NCBI RefSeq assembly: GCF_958298935.1 | Contig: NC_084941.1 | Coordinates: forward strand, 15,412,001 to 15,476,000 | Reading direction: 5' to 3' | Source of the DNA: Phragmites australis | Taxonomy: Eukaryota > Streptophyta > Magnoliopsida > Poales > Poaceae | Length of the DNA stretch: 64,000 bases | In this document: in pieces, positions 1 to 10,606 of the stretch | Layout of the letters: each line of letters starts with the position of its first letter | How positions within the stretch are numbered: the stretch's first letter is position 1 | Notes under the pieces: model-generated | Seen by the model: only the letters and a program-made list of their open reading frames with translations | Told to the model about the DNA's origin: nothing | Databases searched by the model: none | Made by a program: the position numbers and the translations under genes

Positions 1-1890
1 AGCTTCGAGGCAGCCATGGAGTCAGTTGGAGGTGACGGTATAACTTTGGCGAAGGCCTTTGTTTTGGCAATCAGGGGAATAGCAAGGTCGTGGTACTCCG
101 CCCTACCCCCGGGGTCTATACATTCCTGGGAGCAGCTGCGGGCTGCCCTATACAGCAACTTCCAAGGAAACCGAGCAGACAATGTTACCGCAACTGACCT
201 CTTCGCCCTGAAGCAACAACCGACAGAAACTTTGCAAAGCTACATGCGCCGATTCGTTCACATACGATGTCAGGCGAAGGGATTGAGCGAAGATACCATC
301 ATCGATGCTGCAATTCAGGGAATCAGAGGGGGCCTTTTGGCAGCGAAGCTCACTAGAAAAAGACCCGCAAGCGTTCAAGAGCTATTGAACAAGATGGAAG
401 AATACTCAAGATCTGAATTAGATCATCTACGAAGGAAAAACGAGTTTACTGCCTCAGGAGCAAAACATGCACCAAATAAGGAGACAGTTCCAGGCAATCC
501 AAGAGACAGACCTTAGCGACAAAGAAAACCCAAAGGTCCAAATTATCCACAGCAAAAAGAAATCAACCAGATCAACCCTGGCCCGCCCGAAGCAGTCCAA
601 AGTTCATGCGAAGCCTACAGTTCATCCAATAGAGGGGGCCGAACGGGCAGGGGAAGAGGTCGCGGAGGTAGAGGAGGTCGACCTTCGCATGACCCAGCAA
701 ACTTTTACTGCGAGCTGCACGGTGAAGGAGCAGGCCACCGTACTAAACATTGTCCACAAGTCGTGGCAATGAAGCAAGGTTTAGCTAAGCAGACAGCAGA
801 AAATGAACAAGCGGTTCACCACACTACAGGCTTCGCAAGAAGCGAAGGTTGGCAGAACCACAATCAAAGTATGATGTTTCCAAACCAATGGCATCAAGTT
901 CCAGCACCACAATTTGCACCCGCACCACCAATCCAATTTGATCAAAACAGACAATTGAACATTCGGGGTGATCTACCCCCGCCTCCGCCAAGGCCAGCAA
1001 TCGAACCACCACCAGAAAGTAGTAAATCAGTCAACACATTGACCAATGGGTACAATGTGGTGCTGGCTATCTTAGGGGGGTCCAACCAGCAAACGGAATC
1101 CGAAAGACAGCGAAAAGAATACGTAGGAAGGGTCAACCACGTCGGAGTAGGACCAACATACATCAATTCAAGATGGTCTAACATCCCCACTACATTCTCG
1201 CAAGAGGACATGAGGGTATTAGATTATCCGCACACAGATGCCCTAGTAATTACTGCGAACATTTCGGGGAGCGAAGTATACAAGATATTGATCGATGGAG
1301 GAAGTTCTGCAGACATTATCTTCGCCGATGCCTTCGATAAGATGGGGCTGCGAAGGGATGACTTGAAACAAGCTGGGTCGCCGCTGCTGGGCTTCGGCGG
1401 AAGCACAATCAATGCCTTGGGAAAATTAACAATCCCAGTATCATTCGGCGAACAGACAAACTTCCGCACAGAGGAAATCACCTTCGACGTGGTGGATATT
1501 AATTACCCATACAATGCGATATTTGGAAGAGGGTTCCTCAATAAATTCGGAGCAATCCCACACCACGCTTATTTGTGCATGAAGATGCCTGGACCAGAAG
1601 GAGTCATAAAGGTCCTCGGAGATCAGCGAGTTGCTAGGCGGATCGAAGTAGGCATAGCCCCAGGGAGAAGAAATGTCCACAACATCGAAGACCCTTCGAC
1701 GGGGGCCGAAGAAGGGCAAAACACGAACATCGTAGAGAAATGCACGAAGGCTGCACCAGAAGGACCTACCAGAGTAGTACTGCTAAATCATGAAGAAGAT
1801 TACGATAGGGGCAGAGGCCCTGGAAGAAGATCAGCAACAACTTGTCATGTTCCTTCGCACAAACAGCGACGTATTCGCATGGTCCCCTAG
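1..1890 (+). pseudogene. Tat-1 gag and protease (5' partial, one in-frame stop)
   Basis: Frame 1 is open from the first base except for one TAG at 514-516. The first part (codons around 20-420) resembles a retrotransposon gag capsid domain (motifs ARSWYSALPPGS and YMRRFVHIRCQA). It is followed near 625-690 by an Arg/Gly-rich basic stretch, then a zinc-knuckle-like C-x3-H-x8-H-x4-C at about 709-757. An aspartic protease follows around 1225-1640, with catalytic [10 protein letters not shown] and the partner motif AIFGRGFL. Asp-Gly-Gly instead of Asp-Ser/Thr-Gly is usual in Tat proteases. Frame 1 ends at 1888-1890, but similarity to the pre-RT linker already continues in frame 2 from about 1790. 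That implies a 1-base indel near 1785-1805, more likely decay than programmed frameshifting. Confidence 0.85.
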
Positions 1891-4800
1891 GGACCTGCAA
1901 GGAGTAAGTCAAAACATCATTCAGCACAAGTTAAATGTGGACCCCGGAGCGAAGCCAAGGAAACAGAAGCTCAGAAAGGCTTCGGGAGAAAGAGAGGAAG
2001 CAGCCAAAGTCGAAGTAGAAAAATTGCTTGATGCCGGAGTAATACGCGAAGTTATACACTCGGAATGGCTAGCCAACCCAGTATTAGTAAGAAAAAGCAA
2101 TGGAAAATGGAGAATATGCATCGATTTCACAGATCTAAACAAAGCTTGCCCAAAAGATGACTTTCCGTTACCTAGAATTGACCAGCTTATAGACTCCGCA
2201 GCCGGGTGCGAGATGTTGAGCTTCCTCGATGCCTATGCTGGCTACCATCAAATATGGATGGCAAGGGAAGACGAAGAAAAAACAAGTTTCAGAACCTCCT
2301 TCAGAACATACTGCTTCGTGAGGATGCCTTTTGGACTCCGCAATGCTGGAGCAACCTTTACAAGATTGGTGCAAGCTACGTTAAAGCCGCAGCTGGGACA
2401 AAATGTATTGGCCTATGTTGATGACATAGTAGTAAAAAGTACCAGGAAAAGCAAACACATCGAAGACCTCCGAGAAACATTCGATAATCTGTGAAGAGCA
2501 GGTTTAAAATTAAACCCAGAGAAATGCGTCTTCGGCGTGCAATCAGGAAGACTTCTAGGATTTCTAGTGTCGAAGAGACGAATCGAAGCGGATCCTCAGA
2601 AGATACAGGCGCTCTTGGACATGAAATCGCCACATAACAGAAAGCAAGCCCAACGCTTGACAGGAAGACTAGCAGCATTGAACAGGTTCATCGCAAGGTC
2701 TGCCGAGCGAAGTCTACCACTTTTCAAGGTGTTAAGAAGTTCTGAACCTTTCCAATGGGGTGCCGAACAGCAGGCTTCTTTCGATGAACTAAAAGTATAC
2801 TTGATGAAGCTTACAGCATTAACCAGCCCCGATCCGGGCGCAGATTTGCTGTTATACATAGCAGCTTCGCCATCAGCAGTCAGCGCTGTTCTCGTGCAGA
2901 AAAAAATCGAAGATACCAGACTGCTGCAAGCACCAGTGTATTACGTGTCCGAAGTACTAACAGGACCGAAAAAGTCATACACCGAGCTGGAAAAAGTGGC
3001 GTACGCACTTGTAATGGCATCCCGCAAGCTTCGCCACTATTTTACTTCTCACAAGATCACAATGCCAACTTCCCTACCCCTTCGAGACATGTTCGAAAAC
3101 AAAGAGGCCATCGGAAGAATAGCGAAGTGGGCGACAGAGATAGCTCCTTTCATGATTGTCTTCGCAGCACGAACATCATTAAAATCACAAGCATTGGCGG
3201 ATTTTGTGGCAGAATGGACACCTTCAACTGAAGCTTCGGATGACGAAACAGCAGAACCAATCTGGACCGCATACTGTGATGGAGCTTGGGGAGTGGCAGG
3301 AGCAGGAGTCTCGGCGGTAATATTTTCACCGTCGGGGGTGAAGCTGCGATACGCTGCAAGGTTGGAGTTCTGATCCACAAATAAAACGGCGGAATACGAA
3401 GCTGTACTCCTGGCACTTCGCAAGGCGAAGGCTTTGGGAGTTCGAAGAATACTTGTCAAAATAGACTCGAAGGTTGTAGCAAGCCAGATTGAAAAAACAT
3501 TCCAGGCAAAGGAACCAGAACTTGTCAAGTATAGGTCAGCAGTGCGAAAGATGGAAAAGTACTTCGTCGGATTCACGGTGAAGAGTGTATCAAGAAATGA
3601 TAACAACGAAGCAGATGAGATAGCGAAAGCAGCTTCGCAAAACATGCCCATGCCTCCAGATGTCTTCTATCAGAAACTAAGTAAACCGGCCTGCGATGAC
3701 AATTCCAACCAGATACAACTAGTTGCATCGGTTGAAAGCGAAGACTGGCATTTACCGATAATGGCATATCTGCAGGGTCAAAGGAGTATCGAAGATCACA
3801 ACGAAGAAAAGCGCATGGCTCAAAGAGTAAGAAATTACAAAATTATAGACGAAGATCTGTACAAAGTAGGAGTTTGCGCACCATTTTTACGATGCATATC
3901 GTAGAAAGAAGGCCAACAATTGTTAAGAGAAATTCACAGCGGGCTGTGCGGTTCACATATCGGAACAAGGGCTTTGATAGGAAAAGCATACAGGCCGGGC
4001 TTCTATTGGCCAACGGCTCTAAGTGATGCAGACCAACTGGTACGAAGTTGCCAACAGTGCCAATTTTGGGCGAAGGGATCAAACAGACCGACAACGAAGA
4101 TACAACTCATTCCGCCAATCTGGCCATTACGGTGATGGGGAATCGATATTGTTGGACAACTGCTGCCATCCCCAGGAAATTTGTGCTACGCCATGGTGGC
4201 GGTAGAGTACTTCTCAAAGTGGGTAGAAGCAATGCCACTCGTAAGCATAACGTCAAAAAATATACAAAAATTCCTATGGTAGAACATCGTGTGCCGCTTC
4301 GGGGTTCCGAGCGAAGTAACCGTGGACAACGGTACTCAGTTCGATAGCGCTGGATTTAGAGAATTCTGTAATAGCCTGGGCATAAAGTTAATGTTTGCAT
4401 CAGTTTACCACCCGCAATCCAATGGCGCAGTTGAGAGAGCAAATGGTATCATCTTCGCAGGAGTCGCGAAGCGTCTTCAAGGATTGCCGAAAGGAAAGTG
4501 GGTTGAAGAACTACCCAAGGTGTTATGGTCATTAAGAAAAACGGTTGCAAGACCAACAGGCTACACGCTGTTCCGCCTACTATTTGGTGAAGAGGCCATG
4601 ACCCCCGAAGAGTGCAAAGCTAAATCATTCAGGGTCGGGACTGATACAGAACAATGCGATGAACTTTCGTCAAAAGATGCCCTCGAAGAAGTAAGATTGC
4701 AAGCCGCCAAAAACCTGGCTACCTACTAAGAAGAGACAAGAAAATTGAGAGACAAGAACGTATCTGAAAATGCCTTCGCACCAGGAAATTTGGTATTGCG

Positions 4801-4966
4801 AAGATTTGGTACAGCAACATCGTTTGGCAAGCTTCATAGCAAATGGGATGGCCCCTTCATAGTTAAAAGATCCTTGAGACCCGGTTCGTACCATCTGGCA
4901 AATATGGAAGGTGAAGAGCTTCCACACACCTGGAATGCAGACAACCTTCGCAAGTTCTATGCTTGA
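1790..4966 (+). pseudogene. Tat-1 pol: reverse transcriptase, RNase H, second RNase H, integrase (six in-frame stops)
   Basis: All domains lie in one frame. RT covers about 1960-2500 and has the catalytic AYVDDIVV. A degenerate gypsy RNase H follows (about 2740-3100), and then a second, archaeal-like RNase H with Asp in YCDGAWG (about 3276), Glu in TAEYEAV (about 3390) and Asp in KIDSK (about 3460). Having two RNase H domains is a Tat hallmark. Integrase has an H-H-C-C zinc region (3935-4070), first Asp in WGIDIVG (just after 4135), second Asp in VDNGTQF (about 4320) and Glu in NGAVERAN (about 4430), ending with NADNLRKFYA. Stops interrupt the frame at 2492, 3371, 3902, 4133, 4280 and 4727, and the natural stop is at 4964. 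No frameshift was found inside this part, so it is dead but not old. Confidence 0.88.
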
Positions 4967-5316
4967 GAATCGGCAGCATAAGTCCGAGACACCAATGTAA
5001 TTTTTATTTTTTGTTTTTTCTAATTTCCGTAATAGTCCTTGTAATTATCATGTAAGGGTACTGCACTCTTTTCCTCACAGGGGGACCCCTTCGCTAGGGG
5101 GTGAGGTTTTTAACGAGGCAGAAACCCATATGAACAAAGATAGTAGCCCCCAAAAATATTGCTTGTCTCGAGTAGCACTACCTTTCATCGAAGTGCGTCA
5201 CCTTAGAAGATTGTCCCACCAATCGACAACCATAACAAGGTGCGAAGTGTAGGCAGGAAAGCATACACTTACGACCTTCGCGGGATTATAAAAATCGCTA
5301 CCAAACTTCGATAAAA

Positions 5317-5830
5317 GTCGGGGGCTAAGAGTGCCTGCCCCCATAACGAAGGAAAAAACAAACCTTTGCTTAAACGAAGTATCGCCAAGCCAAATGAAAG
5401 GCAGCGAGCTTCGTCAAAAGTCGGGGGCTAAGAGTGCCTGCCCCGCAACGAAGGAAAAAACAAACCTTCGCTTAAACAAAGTATCGCCAAGCCAAATGAA
5501 AGGCAGCGAGCTTCGTCAAAAGTTGGGGGCTAAGAGTGCCTGCCCCCGCAACGAAGGAAAAAACAAACCTTCTCTTAAACGAAGTATCGCCAAGCCAAAT
5601 GAAAGGCAGCGAGCTTCGCCAAAAGTCGGGGGCTAAGAGAGCCTGCCCCCGCAACGAAGGAAAAAACAAACCTTCGCTCAAACGAAGTATCGTCAAGGCG
5701 ATCGATAGAAAGCGAACTTCGACGGAACTCAGGGGCTAAGAGTGCTTGCCCCCGCACCGAAGGAATAAACAAACCTTCGACGAAATTTACCCTAATCCAA
5801 CCAAAAGACATAGCACTTTGTCAAGTAGAG
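5317..5830 (+). repeat. ~103 bp tandem array (about five copies) between Tat-1 pol and antisense gene
   Basis: The unit opens with gtcgggggctaagagtgcct. Unit starts fall at about 5317, 5420, 5522, 5625 and 5728, with a decayed start near 5826, so the spacing is 102-103 bases. The unit carries several CGAAG/CTTCG motifs and ends with a short spacer before the next gtcggggg. Copies 1-4 are nearly identical and the last is diverged. Between the pol stop and the array (4967-5316) there is AT-rich DNA and nothing recognised. Tandem arrays in the long 3' region are known in Tat/Ogre elements and have been proposed as seeds of satellite DNA. Apparent ORFs of 67-101 codons here are by-products of a unit length near a multiple of three. 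Confidence 0.9.
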
Positions 5831-6175
5831 GGGGCTAGCACTGCATACATAAATATCAACGGTGAAAACCAGTAGAAGCTGGAAAACTTCGAAAGCTAAG
5901 AATCAGACACCGATCCACCCAAAATAGGCCGAAGTTACCTGCGAGTAAAAGTCGGGGGGGGGGGGGGGGGGGACGGCGCTTTGCACGAATAACACTAATT
6001 AAGATAAGATTACCAACCCAATAGAATCGCAGGAAACTGCGGTGAAAATCGGGGGATGGTTATCGTCCAGAAAGTCACCCCGGAGAATTCAACTTACGAC
6101 CCGAGAGAGAAAAAAAAATCCGTGCGATGTGCGATGAGAGTGTACAAAAACAACAAGCCACAGCACAGACCAGGT
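5831..6175. other. Spacer between tandem array and the end of the antisense gene, with a 19-base G run
   Basis: The sequence is low in ORFs and still carries the CTTCG motif. A run of 19 G follows gtc at 5954-5972, the same gtcggggg start found in the tandem units next door, so it looks like an expansion of that tract. No other structure was recognised. Confidence 0.6.
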
Positions 6176-9100
6176 TTATTCCGCATCTAAATCAACCTCT
6201 GGATCAACAAAATCCTTATACAAATGACTAAAATAAAATTGATACTCGATGCCTTCGCTGGCATGGAAACACGATGATGGGGCCGAAGTGGCCCCAACTT
6301 GATTACAACACGTCGGCGTGGAAGATCTATCATTACTACCACTTCGCCTAGCTACTTGCGAAGAGGGACCACGCTGATAACACAATTGAGGTCTCTGGGA
6401 AAATGGCTCCTCATCTTGCAGTTCAATTTTTGGTTCAATGAGTACCGATGCATCGTCAATGTCCCCTCTCGCCACGCGGCGAAGATTTCGTTCAACTCGC
6501 CGATTAACTATCGTTGAAGGACAAACATATTTCCAAAACGCCTTCGTTCTAGCATTCATATCGTCGTACGATCTACACTTCGCGTGCCAATAACGTTCCA
6601 ACTCGATATTAGCATGGCGACGGTGAAATGATTCCCAGCAGGACCAGGAAACATAAAAATTATCCCTCATCATAGTCAAAGGAACAGCTTCTTCGGCTAC
6701 CTGCGCAGTGTCCGAAGCAAGGACCTGCGCAGGGAGAGCAAAAAGGTCAATATCACTTTGACATTAATACATAATGTATTACATAGCCACTGTATCGCAT
6801 CATTAATGACAAAACCAGAATATAAAAATGACCCTCCGCGCCAATTCATCCGACCTTCCCAGTATCTTCGGCCGCCACATTAGTCGGTTTCGACGAAGTG
6901 TCCTCCCTCGCCTTGGCCTATAAATTTCAACAATAAACACATTATTGCCACATAATAACCACTTTCATCACCTTCGATAAGAAAAAACGCAAGTTTGGTA
7001 TTTGTACCCTTTGACGATTCACTTCGGCCTCTCGAAGAGCTAGCTCGCGTCCATACTTACACCAATAATTAGTGGTGAATGAACGGGCGGTGCTCTTCGC
7101 CGACTTGGTAACAGCCGAAGTTGACAGATCCGAAGGATATTAGAAGGAGGGTCGTTGAAGGGCAGTATGATGGTCGTAACCCGTCATCTCCAAAGACTGC
7201 ACGAGACTCCGGGCGGCGACCATGGCACAGAAATCGCCGTATAGCTGAGCAGCTGGAAGCAGGCTGCTGCTGGTCTCGTTGATCCAACCAATAAGTCCAC
7301 CCAGTCCGATGAGTTCAACTGATGGAGGAGTTGCCGAGGTGCCTATACCTTCAAATGTATGGCTGATTGCTTCGCAGGCGGCTACCGCCTTCGGCTCAAG
7401 CTCCCCAATGACATTAAGGGCATCTTCATTATAAGCCTTCGCTTCGCTCAGTTCAATCTGCAGCCGCTCCGCTCTTTTCTCTCTCCGATGCGCACTCTGA
7501 TTGCAACCCGCAAACTTGCGCTTCGGAGGATTGCAAATTCTGGCGAAGACAATTCACTTCGCTGTCAGCAAAGTCCTTCGCTGCTCGCAGGGCTTCAAGC
7601 TCCGCTTCAAGCCTCTCCGATCGCAATTCTGCATCCTTCGCCCGCCGTGACAACTCGCGCTTCTGGCTCTCAGCTTTCTCCGCCCGTTTTTGTAGCAGTT
7701 CAATTTGGCCTCAGCGCTTCGGGCGTGGGCTTTGGACTTTTTTGCTTGTTTGCGTTGAGCTCGGGAGAGAAGTAAAACCTGAAATTTCAACTGCAACTTA
7801 GTAAATACAAAATTTCCTTTCTTCTTATTCTAAGAAAATATACAATATACCTTCGCGATTGCCACATCGGAAGCATCAATCAATTCGCTCGAAGACTTCT
7901 GACCAAGCGGGATCTCGACCTCAGGGAGAATGAACGAACCAAAAATCCTCTTTGTATCGCTTACCTCCCTGACACTTGGCTCAAAAGAGGCGGGCCGCAA
8001 AGCCTCAGGAGCAAGGGCCTTTGCGTCAAGTAGCCCGCCAAGACCCATAAGGCCCTTCCCTCTCCGACGCGGCGCACTTGGCGTCGAATCTTCGCTTTCG
8101 GAAGATGAGGTCGACGACGAGGAAGGCGACGAATGCCCTGCCACCTCAACATCGTCGCCACCCTCATCAGCAGGCTCCTCTGGGGCACCGGGCTCCGATG
8201 CCGCGCCCGCCCCCGTCAATTCCTCGTTGTCGCTCAGGATTAATGTCGGAAGATCGACGCGTGTGCAAAACATAGATATCGGCGCTTGGGCCTCTTGCAC
8301 TCCTTCCGAACTCTCCCGACGGGTCAGGCCGCGCGAGGCAGCGGAGCCCTCCGGTGACGTTTCCGCGTGATGCTCCGACGTAGCTTCGTGTGGTTTTTTG
8401 CGCAGTGCGACAGCTTTCTTGGTACGCCTAGTTTTTGGCGATCGTTTCGAAGCCTTTCTTTTCGCCGGAGGGCAAGCGATAGGCTCTTCGCTTACTTCCA
8501 CTGGTGGGAAGCCTCCCACGTTGCTCTGCAGAACAGCCAAAATCTTCGGCTGCTCATCGTAAGACAATCCAAGGTACTCAAAGATCATGTTTAACCTATG
8601 GTTGAGACCCTGGTCCGCGCAGAGCTGCGCTTCGCCAGGGGTAACCTTCCCAACCAACATCACAACCTTCGCCTCAACTTCGGCCACTGACAAATCTACA
8701 AAGAAAGTTATCATTAAAACAACTATTAAGCAACAAGATTTAAATCAAGTCATAGTGCACGTCCAAGAGGGTACCTGCGAAGCCCTCTACAGCAGGATGA
8801 GGACGGCAGAGCCCCTCAGGCCCTTTCTCTCCGAAGGCCAGTATACTCCAGCCACGGCTGAGGGGCCAAATCCCTGCCGCTAGAAACTCTTCGACCACGT
8901 CACGAGTTGACAGATGTTTCACGCACCGTGCGAAGGCTTCAAGCGCCGTTTGTTGCGATGCTTTCAACCGAACATCCGAGGCGCGATTTCCCTTTACTCC
9001 TTCACACTTCGATACAGGGTACTCTTCGCTTTCAACCTTGTGATAAAACCACCATTGGGTCCAGTCGCTCGGCCACTTGTTCTTGTATACAACTACGGGA

Positions 9101-9558
9101 GTGGACAGGCCGGCGCGATATGCGAAATTAAGGCAACCATAGTGCGCTTCGCTCTGCACTCCGTGAACAAAAATGGTTTTCGGTTGATGGTGCAAGTGGT
9201 GCGCAGCGGAGAATGCCCTCGCGGAAGCCTTAACTCCCTTAGATCGAGCAGCCCAAGCGAACAGACTCATTCTGACTATGGCATTGGGCGTTAACTGATG
9301 CAAGTACACTTCAAAGAGCTTCGACACCTTAATTACCATTTCGTCGCAAGGAAGTCGAAGGCCAGCGCTAAAGTAATTCACAAAAACAATGGCTTCATCA
9401 TCAGCGGGTTCTGGGATCTCCTGCTTCTCGGGAAGCCGGACTTTAGATACATCATTAATCAGCCCCTCCCTGACAAGGCCGGCTAATACTTCGCTATCCA
9501 CCTTAGACTGTCCAATCCAATATGTCTTCGGACGCGACGATCTGTATTTCGGCACCAT
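6176..9558 (-). pseudogene. Antisense spliced gene of Tat-1 (Transposase_28-like N-terminal domain, coiled-coil middle)
   Basis: Reads against the retrotransposon. Start chosen is the ATG at 9558-9556, about 140 bases after a TATA box. Exon 1 (9558-8775) encodes a domain like the plant 'putative gypsy type transposon' family: acidic start, VNYFSAGLRLPCDEMV, LHQLTPNAIVRMSLF, WTQWWFY. Intron 1 is 8774-8696 (79 nt, GT-AG, phase 1). Exon 2 (8695-7851) is Ser/Glu/Pro-rich with basic clusters (possible nuclear targeting). Intron 2 is 7850-7791 (60 nt, GT-AG, phase 0). Exon 3 from 7790 is Ala/Glu/Arg-rich and predicted coiled coil, but needs two 1-base shifts (near 7706 and 7480). A conserved-looking stretch follows to about 7140, then a last exon begins near 6710 (acceptor CTGCGCAG) and stops at 6176. 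The function of this family is unknown. Confidence 0.75.
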
Positions 9559-9691
9559 CGAGTTCAAAGGACCTTCAAGCGGTGCGAAGGCAACAACGGG
9601 CTAAGTCTAAGCTATCCGAAGGACTCGAACTTACTTCGTACGAGAGCAACGACTCTAAACAAAGGCACGGTGAAAAAAATTTCTGACTGCT

Positions 9692-9706
9692 TCTGTATTT
9701 ATAGGA
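9692..9706 (-). promoter_or_regulatory. TATA box of the Tat-1 antisense gene
   Basis: On the minus strand this reads TCCTATAAATACAGA, a textbook plant TATA box. It lies about 140 bases upstream of the chosen ATG (9558), with no other ATG-led frame between, so a transcript would start near 9665. It points away from the 3' LTR and against the element's own transcription. Confidence 0.65.
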
Positions 9707-9880
9707 GAAGTCGAGCGCGGTTAACACCACCAGCATCGAAAGCTGAACCAACACCGGAAAACGCGCTTAGATAACTACCATGAACATTAAATGCAAAGAT
9801 TTACCCCTAACGTTAAAAAAAAACCAAAAAAAATTGTTTATGATAATAACAATAATATAAATAATAAAAGCAAGCATTGG

Positions 9881-10039
9881 CTCCAACTAACTTCGATAGG
9901 CCGAAGGGGGACGGCGCTTAGATGTCTCAAATTCTACAGACTCGGCCTATCGAAGATAAACCTTGCCAGTAGGGAGCTACTGTTGGGGATCATCCCCTGC
10001 CATCCCCGCACCAAAGGGCAACTGCGAAGTTAGTTGGAG
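9881..10039. repeat. Two overlapping perfect inverted repeats spanning the polypurine tract / LTR junction
   Basis: 9891-9904 is a perfect inverted copy of 9942-9955 (14 bp arms, 37-base loop). 9881-9895 is a perfect inverted copy of 10025-10039 (15 bp arms), the second arm lying inside the LTR. The left arms share bases 9891-9895, so the two stems cannot form together. The function, if any, is unknown. Confidence 0.7.
9968..9980 (+). other. Polypurine tract of Tat-1
   Basis: agtagggagctac directly precedes the LTR start TGTTGGGG. The Tat-2 junction at 34659-34670 has the matching layout (gaggggctac then TGTTAGGGG), which supports both LTR starts. Confidence 0.6.
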
Positions 10040-10606
10040 TTGGAGTCGCTGCGAGGCAACCGCCGTGTCGACAGAATCTTCCACGACTGGTCCGGCGAAG
10101 GTGAAGACTGGTCTGCCCCGACTGCCGAGCGAAGCTCCAGTCCGTGTTCCAGGCCTTCGTCTGGAGGCGGCGAAGGCAGGACCAGGCCTTTGTCTGTAGG
10201 TGGCGAAGATGGGACCAGTCCTTCGCCTGGTGGTGGTGAAGACAGGATCAGGGCTTCGCTCGGAGACGGTGAAGGTAGCTCTTCAAAAGGCTGGGCGGAG
10301 AGGGCTTCGACACCCTTCGGTTGAGAAATAGCTGGATAGTGAGCCCAACTGTCATGGGTACTGTTGTGGTTATGGGACCATGCTTAATTGTACCATATTG
10401 CCCTCGAATATTCCGGGGATGTAGCAGGTTAGGGGGTAATAAGTGTAAACCGGGCCCGTGATCGCTGGGTACGGGCTATAAATAGAGCCACAGTGTAAAC
10501 ATGAACAAGACTCCAAGATTGTTCATCTTCCAGTACACGTCACATAAAGAGCCTTCGCCAGTTCTACCCCCGAAGAACCATCTTGTCGGGGACTTCGATC
10601 CCAACA
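9981..10606 (+). repeat. 3' LTR of Tat-1 (626 bp)
   Basis: It begins TGTTGGGGATC after the polypurine tract and ends GATCCCAACA, forming terminal inverted repeats with TG...CA ends. It contains a TATA box at 10476-10485. CGAAG/CTTCG motifs are dense up to the end and absent right after it, which marks the boundary independently. The partner LTR is outside the window. Confidence 0.8.
10476..10485 (+). promoter_or_regulatory. LTR TATA box (Tat-1)
   Basis: ctataaatag lies 130 bases before the LTR end, a normal place for the U3/R boundary. Transcription would start near 10510. In a 3' LTR it could drive read-out into 10607 onward. Confidence 0.6.

Larger units (their letters stand above)
1..10606 (+). 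mobile_element. Ty3/gypsy LTR retrotransposon, Tat lineage (Tat-1), 5' end outside the window
   Basis: Read 5' to 3' the element holds gag, protease, reverse transcriptase, RNase H, integrase, a tandem array, an antisense gene, a polypurine tract and the 3' LTR. The extra RNase H, the long region between integrase and LTR and the antisense gene are known marks of the Tat lineage of plant gypsy elements. The LTR ends form the inverted repeat TGTTGGG(G)AT...ATCCCAACA. The 5' LTR, primer-binding site and gag N-terminus lie left of base 1, so neither age nor a target duplication can be taken from this window; a candidate 5 bp flank is caagt at 10607. The whole element is unusually rich in CGAAG/CTTCG, which stops at the LTR end. 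Confidence 0.9.

Noticed and set aside
1780..1890. Programmed frameshift between protease and RT of Tat-1
   Set aside because: No slippery heptamer with a following structure was evident, and Tat elements normally use one frame. A 1-base indel is simpler.
5331..5811. Repetitive open frames of 67-101 codons on both strands
   Set aside because: They are translations of the ~103 bp tandem array (close to 34 codons per unit), with no start context or homology.
5317..5830. Resemblance to a CRISPR array
   Set aside because: The whole ~103 bp unit repeats without unique spacers, the context is a eukaryotic retrotransposon, and no cas genes exist.
7930..8370. 146-codon plus-strand frame in Tat-1
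   Set aside because: Shadow of exon 2 of the antisense gene, which has phase-consistent introns and family similarity on the other strand.
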